DNA of 7,768 nt from Desulfitobacterium sp. (GTDB lineage Bacteria; Bacillota; Desulfitobacteriia; Desulfitobacteriales; Desulfitobacteriaceae): NCBI GenBank assembly GCA_012799495.1, contig JAAZLD010000094.1:1-7768 (forward strand), written 5' to 3'. The first letter of the stretch is position 1. Each line of letters starts with the position of its first letter. Below are positions 1 through 5,534 of the stretch, piece after piece. The notes under the pieces were generated by a model. It was given only the letters and a program-made list of their open reading frames with translations, did no database searches and was not told where the DNA came from. The translations under genes were made by a program, and so were the position numbers.

Positions 1-394
1 ACAAGAAGGCTGGCATTGGGAAGAGGAATTTTCTAAAAAAACAAAAGCTTATACAATTACAGGCTCAACTATAATAGATAGAAAAATGGAGCCAGAATTT
101 TTTGCTTGGTATTTAGAGTTAGCACAAAAGGTCCAACGGTTAGGAGGACGGGCCTACTGGGACGAAAGAGTCCCGGAAAGTATAGATTTATTCCGACACG
201 CTAATAAGAACAATATTCGGCCTTATCAATCTTCCTTTTCCCACAATACAATCTCCATAACTGGTAAGCAAGAACTAATTCCTACTAGTATTCGAGCAGG
301 GGATGATTTAGTAAATATCCAGCTTCTTAGCCGTAATGACGGAAAAGAAGGAAAAACCCTAATCGCCATACCGGTGCTGTTACTAGAATTTTAA
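1..394 (+). CDS. ywmB: YwmB-like protein, C-terminal part (5' end outside window)
   Basis: The reading frame is open from the left edge (first full codon at position 2) to the TAA at 392-394, giving about 130 residues of a longer protein. The ATG at 86 is internal: the upstream codons continue in frame without a stop, and no ribosome binding site precedes it. The end of the protein (VNIQLLSRN, then a GKT-containing stretch and a hydrophobic IPVLLLEF tail) resembles the C-terminus of the Bacillus YwmB/DUF1779 family as I recall it. The identification also rests on position, because ywmB lies directly before murA and spoIID in Bacillus. YwmB proteins are small, apparently exported proteins of unknown function; the signal peptide would lie outside the window. 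No catalytic motif is visible. The family call is an inference from gene order plus weak C-terminal similarity. Confidence 0.7.
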   Translation, partial: QEGWHWEEEFSKKTKAYTITGSTIIDRKMEPEFFAWYLELAQKVQRLGGRAYWDERVPESIDLFRHANKNNIRPYQSSFSHNTISITGKQELIPTSIRAGDDLVNIQLLSRNDGKEGKTLIAIPVLLLEF

Positions 395-473
395 TACCTA
401 TAAAGTTGTCCATTGCAGGAAATAAGCTGAAATAAAGCGAATAGTATCTGATTGGAGCGACTGTAAAGATAAT

Positions 474-480
474 GGGGGTG
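474..480 (+). promoter_or_regulatory. Ribosome binding site that selects the TTG start of murA
   Basis: GGGGGTG differs from the ideal GGAGGTG by one base and lies 9 nt before the TTG at 490. It overlaps the competing ATG at 472, which itself only has a GGAG 14 nt upstream. The placement favours initiation at 490. Confidence 0.55.
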
Positions 481-489
481 CCGAAACAC

Positions 490-1743
490 TTGAACAAAAT
501 AATAGTCGCTGGTGGAAATACATTAGAAGGTAAAATCACTGTAAGCGGAGCAAAAAATGCTGTATTGCCTATAATAGCAGCTAGCTTATTGACTCCTGAA
601 CCTGTACGAATAGATGATGTCCCAGAATTACTTGATGTTGATGTGATGTGTCAAGTGATTGGAGCATTTGGAGCATCTATACGACGTGAAGGATCTCAAC
701 TATATATTAGTACGCCGGAGATCACCAGCGTTGAAGCCCCTCATGACTTAGTATCAAAAATGAGGGCTTCCATTGTGACGATGGGTCCTTTATTAGCTCG
801 TACCGGTCGGGTACGTATTTCTCATCCAGGTGGATGTGCCATTGGTTCACGGCCCATTAACTGGCATTTAAAAGGGCTGGAAGCTCTCGGTGCCGAAGTT
901 CATATGGATCATGGCTATTTAGATGTAAAAGCATCTGCCCTAAAGGGAGCAAGGATTTATCTTGATTTTCCTAGTGTTGGAGCCACAGAAAATATTATGA
1001 TGGCAGCGGCCGTAGCAGAGGGTACCACCTTAATCGAAAATGCAGCTCAGGAGCCGGAGATCATCGATCTAGCAAACTTTATTAACCAGATGGGTGGTAA
1101 AATCCGAGGAGCAGGGACAAGTGTCATCCGCATTGAAGGAGTTAAAGAATTTAGTGGGGTTAATCATACTGTGATCCCGGATCGAATTGAAGCTGGAAGC
1201 TTTCTCCTTATGGCTGCAGCTACAGGAGGAGACGTTTTTGTTCAAAACGTCATTGCTAACCATCTCCAGCCTTTATTAGCTAAAATGGAGGAAAGTGGGG
1301 TTCATTTCCGAGAAGAAGATGACGGAATCCGTGTCTTAAGTGACGGTATTTACCAAGCAGTAGATGTTAAGACTCAGGTTCACCCAGGCTTTCCCACGGA
1401 TTTGCAAGCACCCTTCCTAGCCTTTCTTACCCGTGGTAAAGGTACTGGTGTAGTAACGGAAACAGTATTTGAAAACCGTTTTATGCATGTAGATGAACTA
1501 AAACGTATGGGTGCAGATATTAAAATTGAAGGCCGTAGTGCTATTGTACAGGGTGTTCCCCGTTTAACAGGTGCCCCGGTGACAGCTACCGATCTTCGAG
1601 CTGGAGCAGCATTGATCTTAGCTGGATTGACAGCTGAGGGAGAAACAGAAATTAGCGGTGTTCATCATATTGACCGTGGATACGAATTCATTGTGGAAAA
1701 ACTATCCCGAATCGGAGCAGAAATTCGTCGAAAATCTGATTAA
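490..1743 (+). CDS. murA: UDP-N-acetylglucosamine 1-carboxyvinyltransferase (MurA)
   Basis: MurA transfers enolpyruvate from PEP to UDP-GlcNAc in the cytoplasm, the first committed step of peptidoglycan synthesis and the target of fosfomycin. I prefer the TTG at 490 (417 residues, MNKIIVAGGN...) over the ATG at 472 (423 residues). The TTG has the better ribosome binding site, and numbering from it reproduces the family: SGAKNA places Lys22 and Asn23 exactly as in E. coli. The PEP-binding cysteine is Cys116 in PGGCAIGSRP (E. coli Cys115), so the enzyme should be fosfomycin-sensitive. The catalytic Asp is Asp304 in FPTDLQ, and the conserved arginines are Arg370 (DLRAGAAL) and Arg396 (DRGYEF). 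Length is normal for the family. It follows the ywmB-like gene after about 95 bp and precedes spoIID by about 150 bp. No paralogue is visible here, so MurA1 versus MurA2 (murAA/murAB) cannot be assigned with certainty, but the gene order matches murAA. Confidence 0.97.
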   Translation: MNKIIVAGGNTLEGKITVSGAKNAVLPIIAASLLTPEPVRIDDVPELLDVDVMCQVIGAFGASIRREGSQLYISTPEITSVEAPHDLVSKMRASIVTMGPLLARTGRVRISHPGGCAIGSRPINWHLKGLEALGAEVHMDHGYLDVKASALKGARIYLDFPSVGATENIMMAAAVAEGTTLIENAAQEPEIIDLANFINQMGGKIRGAGTSVIRIEGVKEFSGVNHTVIPDRIEAGSFLLMAAATGGDVFVQNVIANHLQPLLAKMEESGVHFREEDDGIRVLSDGIYQAVDVKTQVHPGFPTDLQAPFLAFLTRGKGTGVVTETVFENRFMHVDELKRMGADIKIEGRSAIVQGVPRLTGAPVTATDLRAGAALILAGLTAEGETEISGVHHIDRGYEFIVEKLSRIGAEIRRKSD

Positions 1744-1780
1744 AAGCAAAAGAAGTAAAGGCAGTAAAACAAATAATAAG

Positions 1781-1800
1781 AATATATTATGATATATTAT
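1781..1800. repeat. AT-only direct and inverted repeat between murA and spoIID
   Basis: The 9-mer ATATATTAT occurs at 1782-1790 and 1792-1800. The same bases form a 7-bp inverted repeat (1781-1787 with 1792-1798) around a TATG loop. It holds only A/T pairs and has no GC stem, so it is a poor terminator; it may be a melting or protein-binding site, or simple low-complexity DNA. Confidence 0.4.
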
Positions 1801-1804
1801 TGTA

Positions 1805-1834
1805 GTATATCTAAAGAAGGAAATAACATATTGT
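1805..1834 (+). promoter_or_regulatory. Candidate sigma-E type promoter of spoIID
   Basis: A -35-like GTATATC (1805-1811) and a -10-like CATATTGT (1827-1834) are separated by 15 nt. The -10 fits the mother-cell sigma-E pattern CATAnnnT, and the -35 keeps the central ATAT of the usual KMATATT. spoIID is a classic sigma-E gene in Bacillus, which is why this motif was sought, so the match is partly guided by expectation. Transcription would begin near 1841, leaving about 50 nt of leader before the start codon. Confidence 0.4.
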
Positions 1835-1875
1835 CCCCCACTTCAGCATAATGTTAAGCAGTAGGCTTGGCTTAT

Positions 1876-1886
1876 GGAGGAGGGGG
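1876..1886 (+). promoter_or_regulatory. Ribosome binding site that selects the TTG start of spoIID
   Basis: GGAGGAGGGGG ends 4 nt before the TTG at 1891; its GGAGG core (1876-1880) is 10 nt away. It would lie inside the gene if the earlier in-frame TTG at 1867 were used, so it argues for 1891. Confidence 0.6.
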
Positions 1887-1890
1887 ACTT

Positions 1891-2826
1891 TTGCGTAGGA
1901 ATTGGTTTTTTTTCTTGATCCTTTTAGCGATAATGATTATCCTCTTTCCTTGGACAGTTTTGCGTTGGGTTGATCAAGATATAGAGATAGGAGAGGAATT
2001 CACAATAAGGGTCTTGTTAGAAGATGGAACTGTAGAAACATTGGGATTAGAAGAGTACATTATCGGAGTAGTTGCAGCAGAGATGCCCGCTGAATTTGCT
2101 GAGGAAGCTTTGAAAGCTCAGGCAGTTGCAGCTCGGACTTACGCTGCTAAGCGGATCAATGAAAATATAAATTCTAATTACGATGTTGACACTACTACCA
2201 ACACCCAAGTATGGCTTTCAGCAAAAGAAATGCGAGATAAGTGGAATTGGCTAAGTTATTGGCGCTATTATGGGAAAATTTCTCGGGCAGTGGAAAGTAC
2301 TCGTAATCAAGTTTTAATAGCCAATGGCCAGTACGTAGATGCTTTTTTTCATAGTAGCACTGGACGAAAACCCACAGAAAGATCAGAGGATGTGTGGAGC
2401 TCATCACGACCTTATCTTCAAAATATTGAGTCCGGGGAAGAAAATCCTAATCGCTTTGTAAAAACTACTACCTTAACTCCAGGGGAACTTTATAAGAAGT
2501 TAGGAATTCCCGATCCCCCTAAAGCTTTTTCCAAAAATGATTTCCAAATCCTTAGTGAAACAGCTACTGGTCGAGTTAAGGCAATTAAAGTTTTGGGTAA
2601 AAGTTATACAGGATCTCAGTTACGTACCTTACTAGACCTTTCCTCCACAGATATGGAGATAGATCTTACTCCTCAAGAGGTTAAGATTACAACATATGGA
2701 TATGGCCATGGAGTAGGTATGTCCCAATATGGAGCAAACGATCTAGCTAATAAGGGGTACAATCATGAAGAAATCCTTCAGCATTATTATCCTGGTACAT
2801 CCATCCTCACTCTCAAAAGATCATAA
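1891..2826 (+). CDS. spoIID: Stage II sporulation protein D, peptidoglycan lytic transglycosylase
   Basis: SpoIID cleaves peptidoglycan glycan strands at the engulfing mother-cell membrane, working with SpoIIM and SpoIIP in the family's known complex. From the TTG at 1891 the protein has 311 residues; an upstream TTG at 1867 would add eight glycine-rich residues encoded by the ribosome binding site and is less likely. It opens with MRRNW and a hydrophobic segment (about residues 5-24), a signal anchor. The SpoIID domain follows, with the AAEMPAEF motif, whose Glu64 corresponds to the catalytic glutamate by motif, then ALKAQAVAARTYAAKR, FHSSTG (His154), SEDVW, and the C-terminal GYGHGVGMSQYGA and HYYPGT blocks. 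The protein contains no cysteine, so the zinc-binding cysteines reported for the Clostridioides difficile enzyme are absent. It follows murA as in Bacillus, carries its own candidate sigma-E promoter, and is closed by a terminator. Confidence 0.95.
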   Translation: MRRNWFFFLILLAIMIILFPWTVLRWVDQDIEIGEEFTIRVLLEDGTVETLGLEEYIIGVVAAEMPAEFAEEALKAQAVAARTYAAKRINENINSNYDVDTTTNTQVWLSAKEMRDKWNWLSYWRYYGKISRAVESTRNQVLIANGQYVDAFFHSSTGRKPTERSEDVWSSSRPYLQNIESGEENPNRFVKTTTLTPGELYKKLGIPDPPKAFSKNDFQILSETATGRVKAIKVLGKSYTGSQLRTLLDLSSTDMEIDLTPQEVKITTYGYGHGVGMSQYGANDLANKGYNHEEILQHYYPGTSILTLKRS

Positions 2827-2886
2827 TTTATCCACCTATGAATTTCTCAAGGGATACAAATAGATAGATTCAAATAAAAGTTTCAT

Positions 2887-2930
2887 AAAAAAAGAGGACC
2901 TAGGCAAAATAGGATTCCTCTTTTTCTTTT
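2887..2930 (+). terminator. Intrinsic terminator after spoIID
   Basis: The left arm AAAAAGAGGACCTA (2889-2902) pairs with TAGG (2910-2913) and TCCTCTTTTT (2916-2925), with a two-base bulge at 2914-2915 and a 7-nt loop. The tract runs on as T5-C-T4. It starts about 60 bp after the spoIID stop and separates that gene from the regulator. Confidence 0.85.
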
Positions 2931-3069
2931 AAGTTCCTCACTTTTAGAATAGAAGAAGGAAGAATTAAAAAAGTAAAGAACTAGTATAAAGAGTGGAAAT
3001 ATTTAAAAAAGTCTAAAAAGTACTAAAACAAGGTAGCAATTTTAATTGTTTTAAGAAAAGGTGAGAGTT
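2931..3069 (+). promoter_or_regulatory. Upstream region of the regulator gene; no convincing promoter
   Basis: This strongly AT-rich stretch must contain the regulator's promoter because a terminator precedes it. A TATAAA lies at about 2985-2990 but has no good -35 hexamer at the right distance, and no GG-N10-GC sigma-54 pattern is seen. A 12-bp palindrome, CAATTTTAATTG (3037-3048), is the only notable symmetry. The ribosome binding site AAGGTGA (3058-3064) lies 5 nt before the ATG at 3070 and decides that start over the GTG at 3061, which overlaps it. Confidence 0.4.
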
Positions 3070-5178
3070 ATGAAGAACACTTACTTCAGCAGTCTGTTCC
3101 AACTAAATAGTCAAAAAAACACTTTCAAGGATGAATCTATCTTTGAAGAAGCATCTATAGAGGAAGCCTTGGAAGTTATCTTGAAGGATAGGCGAAATTC
3201 TATACCAGTAGTAGATAAAAAAGGACGCTTTATTGGAATTATCGAAGGTGTAGATTTACTTGAGGGTTTTACCAAAAATCATTGTACTCCAAAAGATTCT
3301 TTGAAGCCCTATATTCGTGAGACTGAAAAGATACTCCAAGAGGAAGAGGGCTTATTCGACAACCTTTACTTGCTGATCTCTAAAAAGTGGTCAATAGGCT
3401 ATGTAATTGATAAGAAAGGAATTTTCAAGGGAGAGCTCCAACTTAAAGCACACTTATCGGATATTTTTGCAGGAATTAAAGATTTGGAGTTTTATGTTGC
3501 TCAAATTATTAAAGCAGTACATAATGCCGTAATGGCTATAGATGCTGAAGGAAAAATTGTTTTTTATAATGAATCTGCTGAAAAAATCCTTAGTTATCAT
3601 GCCACAGAGGTAATGGACAACTTGATTACCGATTATTTTCCTGATTCTTTAACTCATAAAGCCCTTAAAACAGGTAGGGAATTAAGAAATGTTAGTCTCC
3701 AATATGGAGAGTTAAATGTTAGTGGGGATTTCCTACCTATAATAATAGGGGAAAAGATCCTAGGAGCAGTAGCAATATTTAGAGATATAACTGAGTTGAA
3801 AAAAGTAACCCATCGTTTAAATTCTTATGAAAAAATTTTGGCTACATTGGAGGCCGTTGTTGAGAATTCCTATGAGGGAATAGTTGTAATTGATGATCAA
3901 AGCAAGATTGCCTTAATGAACGAATTTTTCCTGGAAGTACTGGGTTTAAGTCCCCAAGATGTTATTGGCAAAAAAATTCTTGACCTTAGCCCCGAATCTA
4001 ACCTCCCCGAAACATTAAAAACTGGCAAACCTCTATTCGGTGAGACTTGGCATCTTAATGGAAGGGACTTTATTATAATGCGGATTCCCATTGAAAGAGA
4101 CGGGAAAGTGGTGGGTGCTTTAGCTAAGACATTGTTTAAAAACATGGAAATTGCTAAAATGTTTGCCAAAAAAGTAATGCGCTTAGAAGAGAATCTAGCC
4201 TATTACAAGGAAGAGTTCGGAAGAATTCATTCTCCCCAATTTGCTTTTGACGATATTCTTGGAGAGAGCCTTGAAATGAAAAAGGCCAAATCCTTAGCTT
4301 ATCGTGCATCTCAAACCAACTCCACTATCTTAATTCTTGGGGAGAGTGGTACAGGAAAAGAAATCTTTTCCCATGCTATTCATAAGTCCAGCAGCCGTAG
4401 TAATGGGCCTTATATTAAAGTTAACTGTGCTGCACTACCGGAAAACCTCCTGGAATCAGAGTTGTTTGGATACGAAGAAGGTGCATTTACCGGAGCTCGT
4501 AAAGGAGGAAAACCAGGTAAATTCGAACTTGCTGATAAGGGAACTATCTTTTTAGATGAGATTGGAGATATGTCCTTTAGTATGCAAGCTAAACTATTAA
4601 GAGTTCTTCAGGAACGGGAAGTTGAACGTTTAGGGGGAACGGAACCCATTAAAGTGGACGTGCGAATTATTGCGGCCACTAACCGAGATCTTCACAAAAT
4701 GGTAATGGAACATAAATTTCGCCTCGACCTTTATTACCGTTTAAATGTCTTAACTATTGAACTTCCTCCATTAAGGGAGCGTAAAGAGGATATGAGTCTT
4801 TTAGCTAAAGGGCTAATTGAAAAAATCAATAAGCGTTTAGGAACAAATATTCAAGGTCTCGCTCCTGAGAGTATAGACTATTTAACCTCTTACGATTGGC
4901 CTGGCAATATTCGGGAATTAGAGAACATCTTAGAAAGAGCGATTGTAATTTGTGATGATCTTCTAATTTCCCCTAAGCACCTTTCTCTTCCGGGAGTAAG
5001 TGATACAAATCTCCCTACCTTAGAGCAAACCCTTCAGTACACCTTAGAAAAAACCGAACGAGAAATAATTGAGAAAACATTGAATCGAGCACAAGGAAAT
5101 AAGGTGAAAGCTGCACGAATCCTAGGGATTCATCGTTCAGCTTTATATAAAAAGCTAGCTAAATATAATATTCAATAA
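3070..5178 (+). CDS. Sigma-54 dependent enhancer-binding regulator (CBS-PAS-PAS-AAA+-Fis HTH)
   Basis: This is a 702-residue cytoplasmic activator of RNA polymerase-sigma-54. Domains in order: a CBS motif (about 20-68, with [15 protein letters not shown]) followed by a degenerate second CBS-like stretch (to about 130); PAS 1 (about 146-250, [19 protein letters not shown], ending in FRDITELKK); PAS 2 (about 258-365, [18 protein letters not shown]); a charged, probably coiled-coil linker (about 365-390); and the AAA+ module. That module has Walker A GESGTGKE (424-431), the sigma-54 contact loop GAFTGA (471-476), Walker B IFLDE with Asp496-Glu497, and [11 protein letters not shown] Fis-type HTH (about 677-700) closes it. 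All ATPase motifs are intact and there is no response-regulator receiver domain, so control is likely by ligand, redox or adenylate sensing through CBS/PAS rather than by phosphorylation; the ligand cannot be read from the sequence. A sigma-54 promoter 256 bp downstream of its stop makes the following acyl-CoA operon the likely target. Confidence 0.95.
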   Translation: MKNTYFSSLFQLNSQKNTFKDESIFEEASIEEALEVILKDRRNSIPVVDKKGRFIGIIEGVDLLEGFTKNHCTPKDSLKPYIRETEKILQEEEGLFDNLYLLISKKWSIGYVIDKKGIFKGELQLKAHLSDIFAGIKDLEFYVAQIIKAVHNAVMAIDAEGKIVFYNESAEKILSYHATEVMDNLITDYFPDSLTHKALKTGRELRNVSLQYGELNVSGDFLPIIIGEKILGAVAIFRDITELKKVTHRLNSYEKILATLEAVVENSYEGIVVIDDQSKIALMNEFFLEVLGLSPQDVIGKKILDLSPESNLPETLKTGKPLFGETWHLNGRDFIIMRIPIERDGKVVGALAKTLFKNMEIAKMFAKKVMRLEENLAYYKEEFGRIHSPQFAFDDILGESLEMKKAKSLAYRASQTNSTILILGESGTGKEIFSHAIHKSSSRSNGPYIKVNCAALPENLLESELFGYEEGAFTGARKGGKPGKFELADKGTIFLDEIGDMSFSMQAKLLRVLQEREVERLGGTEPIKVDVRIIAATNRDLHKMVMEHKFRLDLYYRLNVLTIELPPLRERKEDMSLLAKGLIEKINKRLGTNIQGLAPESIDYLTSYDWPGNIRELENILERAIVICDDLLISPKHLSLPGVSDTNLPTLEQTLQYTLEKTEREIIEKTLNRAQGNKVKAARILGIHRSALYKKLAKYNIQ

Positions 5179-5214
5179 AAAGCAAGTGTCTCTATTTGGA
5201 GACACTTGCTTTTT
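5177..5214 (+). terminator. Perfect 16-bp-stem intrinsic terminator of the regulator gene
   Basis: Arms 5177-5192 and 5199-5214 pair perfectly around a 6-nt loop (TATTTG). The stem ends in an A5/T5 run, which makes it potentially bidirectional. The left arm begins inside the TAA stop codon. The core of the stem (5187-5204) is also a copy of the 18-bp palindromic motif found again at 5317-5334. Confidence 0.92.
5187..5204. promoter_or_regulatory. Putative activator binding site 1 (inside the terminator)
   Basis: TGTCTCTATTTGGAGACA is a dyad with 7 of 9 paired positions. It matches the copy at 5317-5334 at 14 of 18 positions, and at 18 of 22 when the following CTTG is included. Its centre is about 265 bp upstream of the predicted transcription start. 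It may simply be the hairpin, but the shared loop bases argue for a common motif. Confidence 0.4.
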
Positions 5215-5243
5215 ATCGATAGAGTGTACTGAAATCAAGACAG

Positions 5244-5261
5244 TGTAGACATCTGGAGACA
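5244..5261. promoter_or_regulatory. Putative activator binding site 2 (weaker copy)
   Basis: TGTAGACATCTGGAGACA matches site 1 at 13 of 18 positions, including the whole right half TGGAGACA, but its own symmetry is weak (5 of 9). Its centre is about 57 bp from site 1 and 73 bp from site 3, roughly 208 bp upstream of the predicted transcription start. Confidence 0.35.
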
Positions 5262-5316
5262 GTGCTTCCTCAAAGCTACTCAGACGTTGCTTTGTAGGTT
5301 TTACCTGGAAAACAGA

Positions 5317-5334
5317 TGTCTATATTTATGGACA
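5317..5334. promoter_or_regulatory. Putative activator binding site 3
   Basis: TGTCTATATTTATGGACA is an imperfect dyad (7 of 9 positions) and is followed by CTTGTCT, which adds another half-site. Its centre is about 135 bp upstream of the predicted start, within the usual range for sigma-54 enhancers. It is the most likely primary site for the HTH of the adjacent regulator. Confidence 0.45.
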
Positions 5335-5370
5335 CTTGTCTATAATTAGCAAAGTAGTCAAAAAAGTTAG

Positions 5371-5416
5371 AAAATTGCGGCTAAACCCTGATCCTGTAGG
5401 GTTTGACCCCAATTTT
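5371..5416. repeat. 46-bp imperfect palindrome between enhancer and promoter
   Basis: Arms 5371-5389 and 5398-5416 pair along 19 positions with two mismatches and one G-T, around an 8-nt loop (GATCCTGT). The inner AAACCCT/AGGGTTT and the outer AAAATTG/CAATTTT are perfect 7-bp blocks. It ends 20 bp before the -24 element. The 3' side has only TTTT and then AGAC, so it would be a weak terminator at best. It could be an operator, a bent or cruciform element, or a guard against read-through. Confidence 0.5.
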
Positions 5417-5434
5417 AGACTTGTCTGAATTTTC

Positions 5435-5451
5435 CGGCATAGAACTTGCAT
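5435..5451 (+). promoter_or_regulatory. Sigma-54 (-24/-12) promoter of the acyl-CoA operon
   Basis: CGGCATAGAACTTGCAT matches the sigma-54 pattern TGGCAC-N5-TTGCA with exact spacing: GG at 5436-5437 and GC at 5448-5449 (10 nt between them), plus a full TTGCA -12 box. Only the first T and the C after GGCA differ. Transcription should start near 5461, leaving a leader of about 74 nt. Presence directly after a sigma-54 activator gene strengthens the call. Confidence 0.85.
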
Positions 5452-5472
5452 TATAAAGACGTAGCTTTTGAT

Positions 5473-5488
5473 TATTGGAATATCAATA
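5473..5488 (+). repeat. Short inverted repeat in the predicted 5' leader
   Basis: TATTG (5473-5477) and CAATA (5484-5488) can pair around a 6-nt loop in the leader of the operon. It is small and may have no function. Confidence 0.25.
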
Positions 5489-5534
5489 GAAGTTTTAAAT
5501 AAAGAGCGAGGGTAAGTAGATTGGGGGTAAAAAA

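Larger units (their letters stand above)
5215..5434. other. Gene-free control region upstream of the acyl-CoA operon
   Basis: No plausible coding frame is seen between the regulator's terminator and the sigma-54 promoter. The stretch holds two further copies of the 18-bp motif (5244-5261, 5317-5334), a 10-bp inverted repeat pair (5246-5255 with 5313-5322), a CAAAGC/GCTTTG inverted repeat (5271-5276 with 5289-5294), a 46-bp imperfect palindrome (5371-5416) and the short dyad AGACTTGTCT (5417-5426). This density of symmetry is typical of an enhancer region bound by a dimeric activator. Confidence 0.6.

Noticed and set aside
395..489. Search for a terminator or promoter between the ywmB-like gene and murA
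   Set aside because: No stem with a T-tract is seen, and the -35/-10-like hexamers (TTGCAG, TAGTAT) are about 23 nt apart, which is too far; co-transcription is possible.
327..539. Reverse-strand frame of 70 codons across the ywmB-murA junction
   Set aside because: It overlaps both recognisable genes, has no ribosome binding site and resembles no family; it is a shadow frame.
2985..2990. TATAAA as a sigma-A -10 box for the regulator gene
   Set aside because: No acceptable -35 hexamer 16-18 nt upstream; AT-rich DNA makes such matches common.
3897..4169. Reverse-strand frame of 90 codons inside the regulator gene
   Set aside because: It lies antisense to the well-supported PAS 2 region and shows no start signal or family features.
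4337..4555. Same-strand out-of-frame reading frame inside the AAA+ region
   Set aside because: It overlaps the Walker A to Walker B region of the regulator in another frame and is a by-product of that coding sequence.
5187..5334. Spaced similar repeats considered as a CRISPR-like array
   Set aside because: Only three imperfect 18-bp copies with unequal spacing of centres (about 57 and 73 bp), no cas genes, and a sigma-54 promoter downstream; enhancer sites explain them better.
5371..5416. Hairpin considered as a riboswitch or tRNA-like element
   Set aside because: It is a single simple hairpin upstream of the predicted transcription start, with no multi-helix junction or known conserved core.
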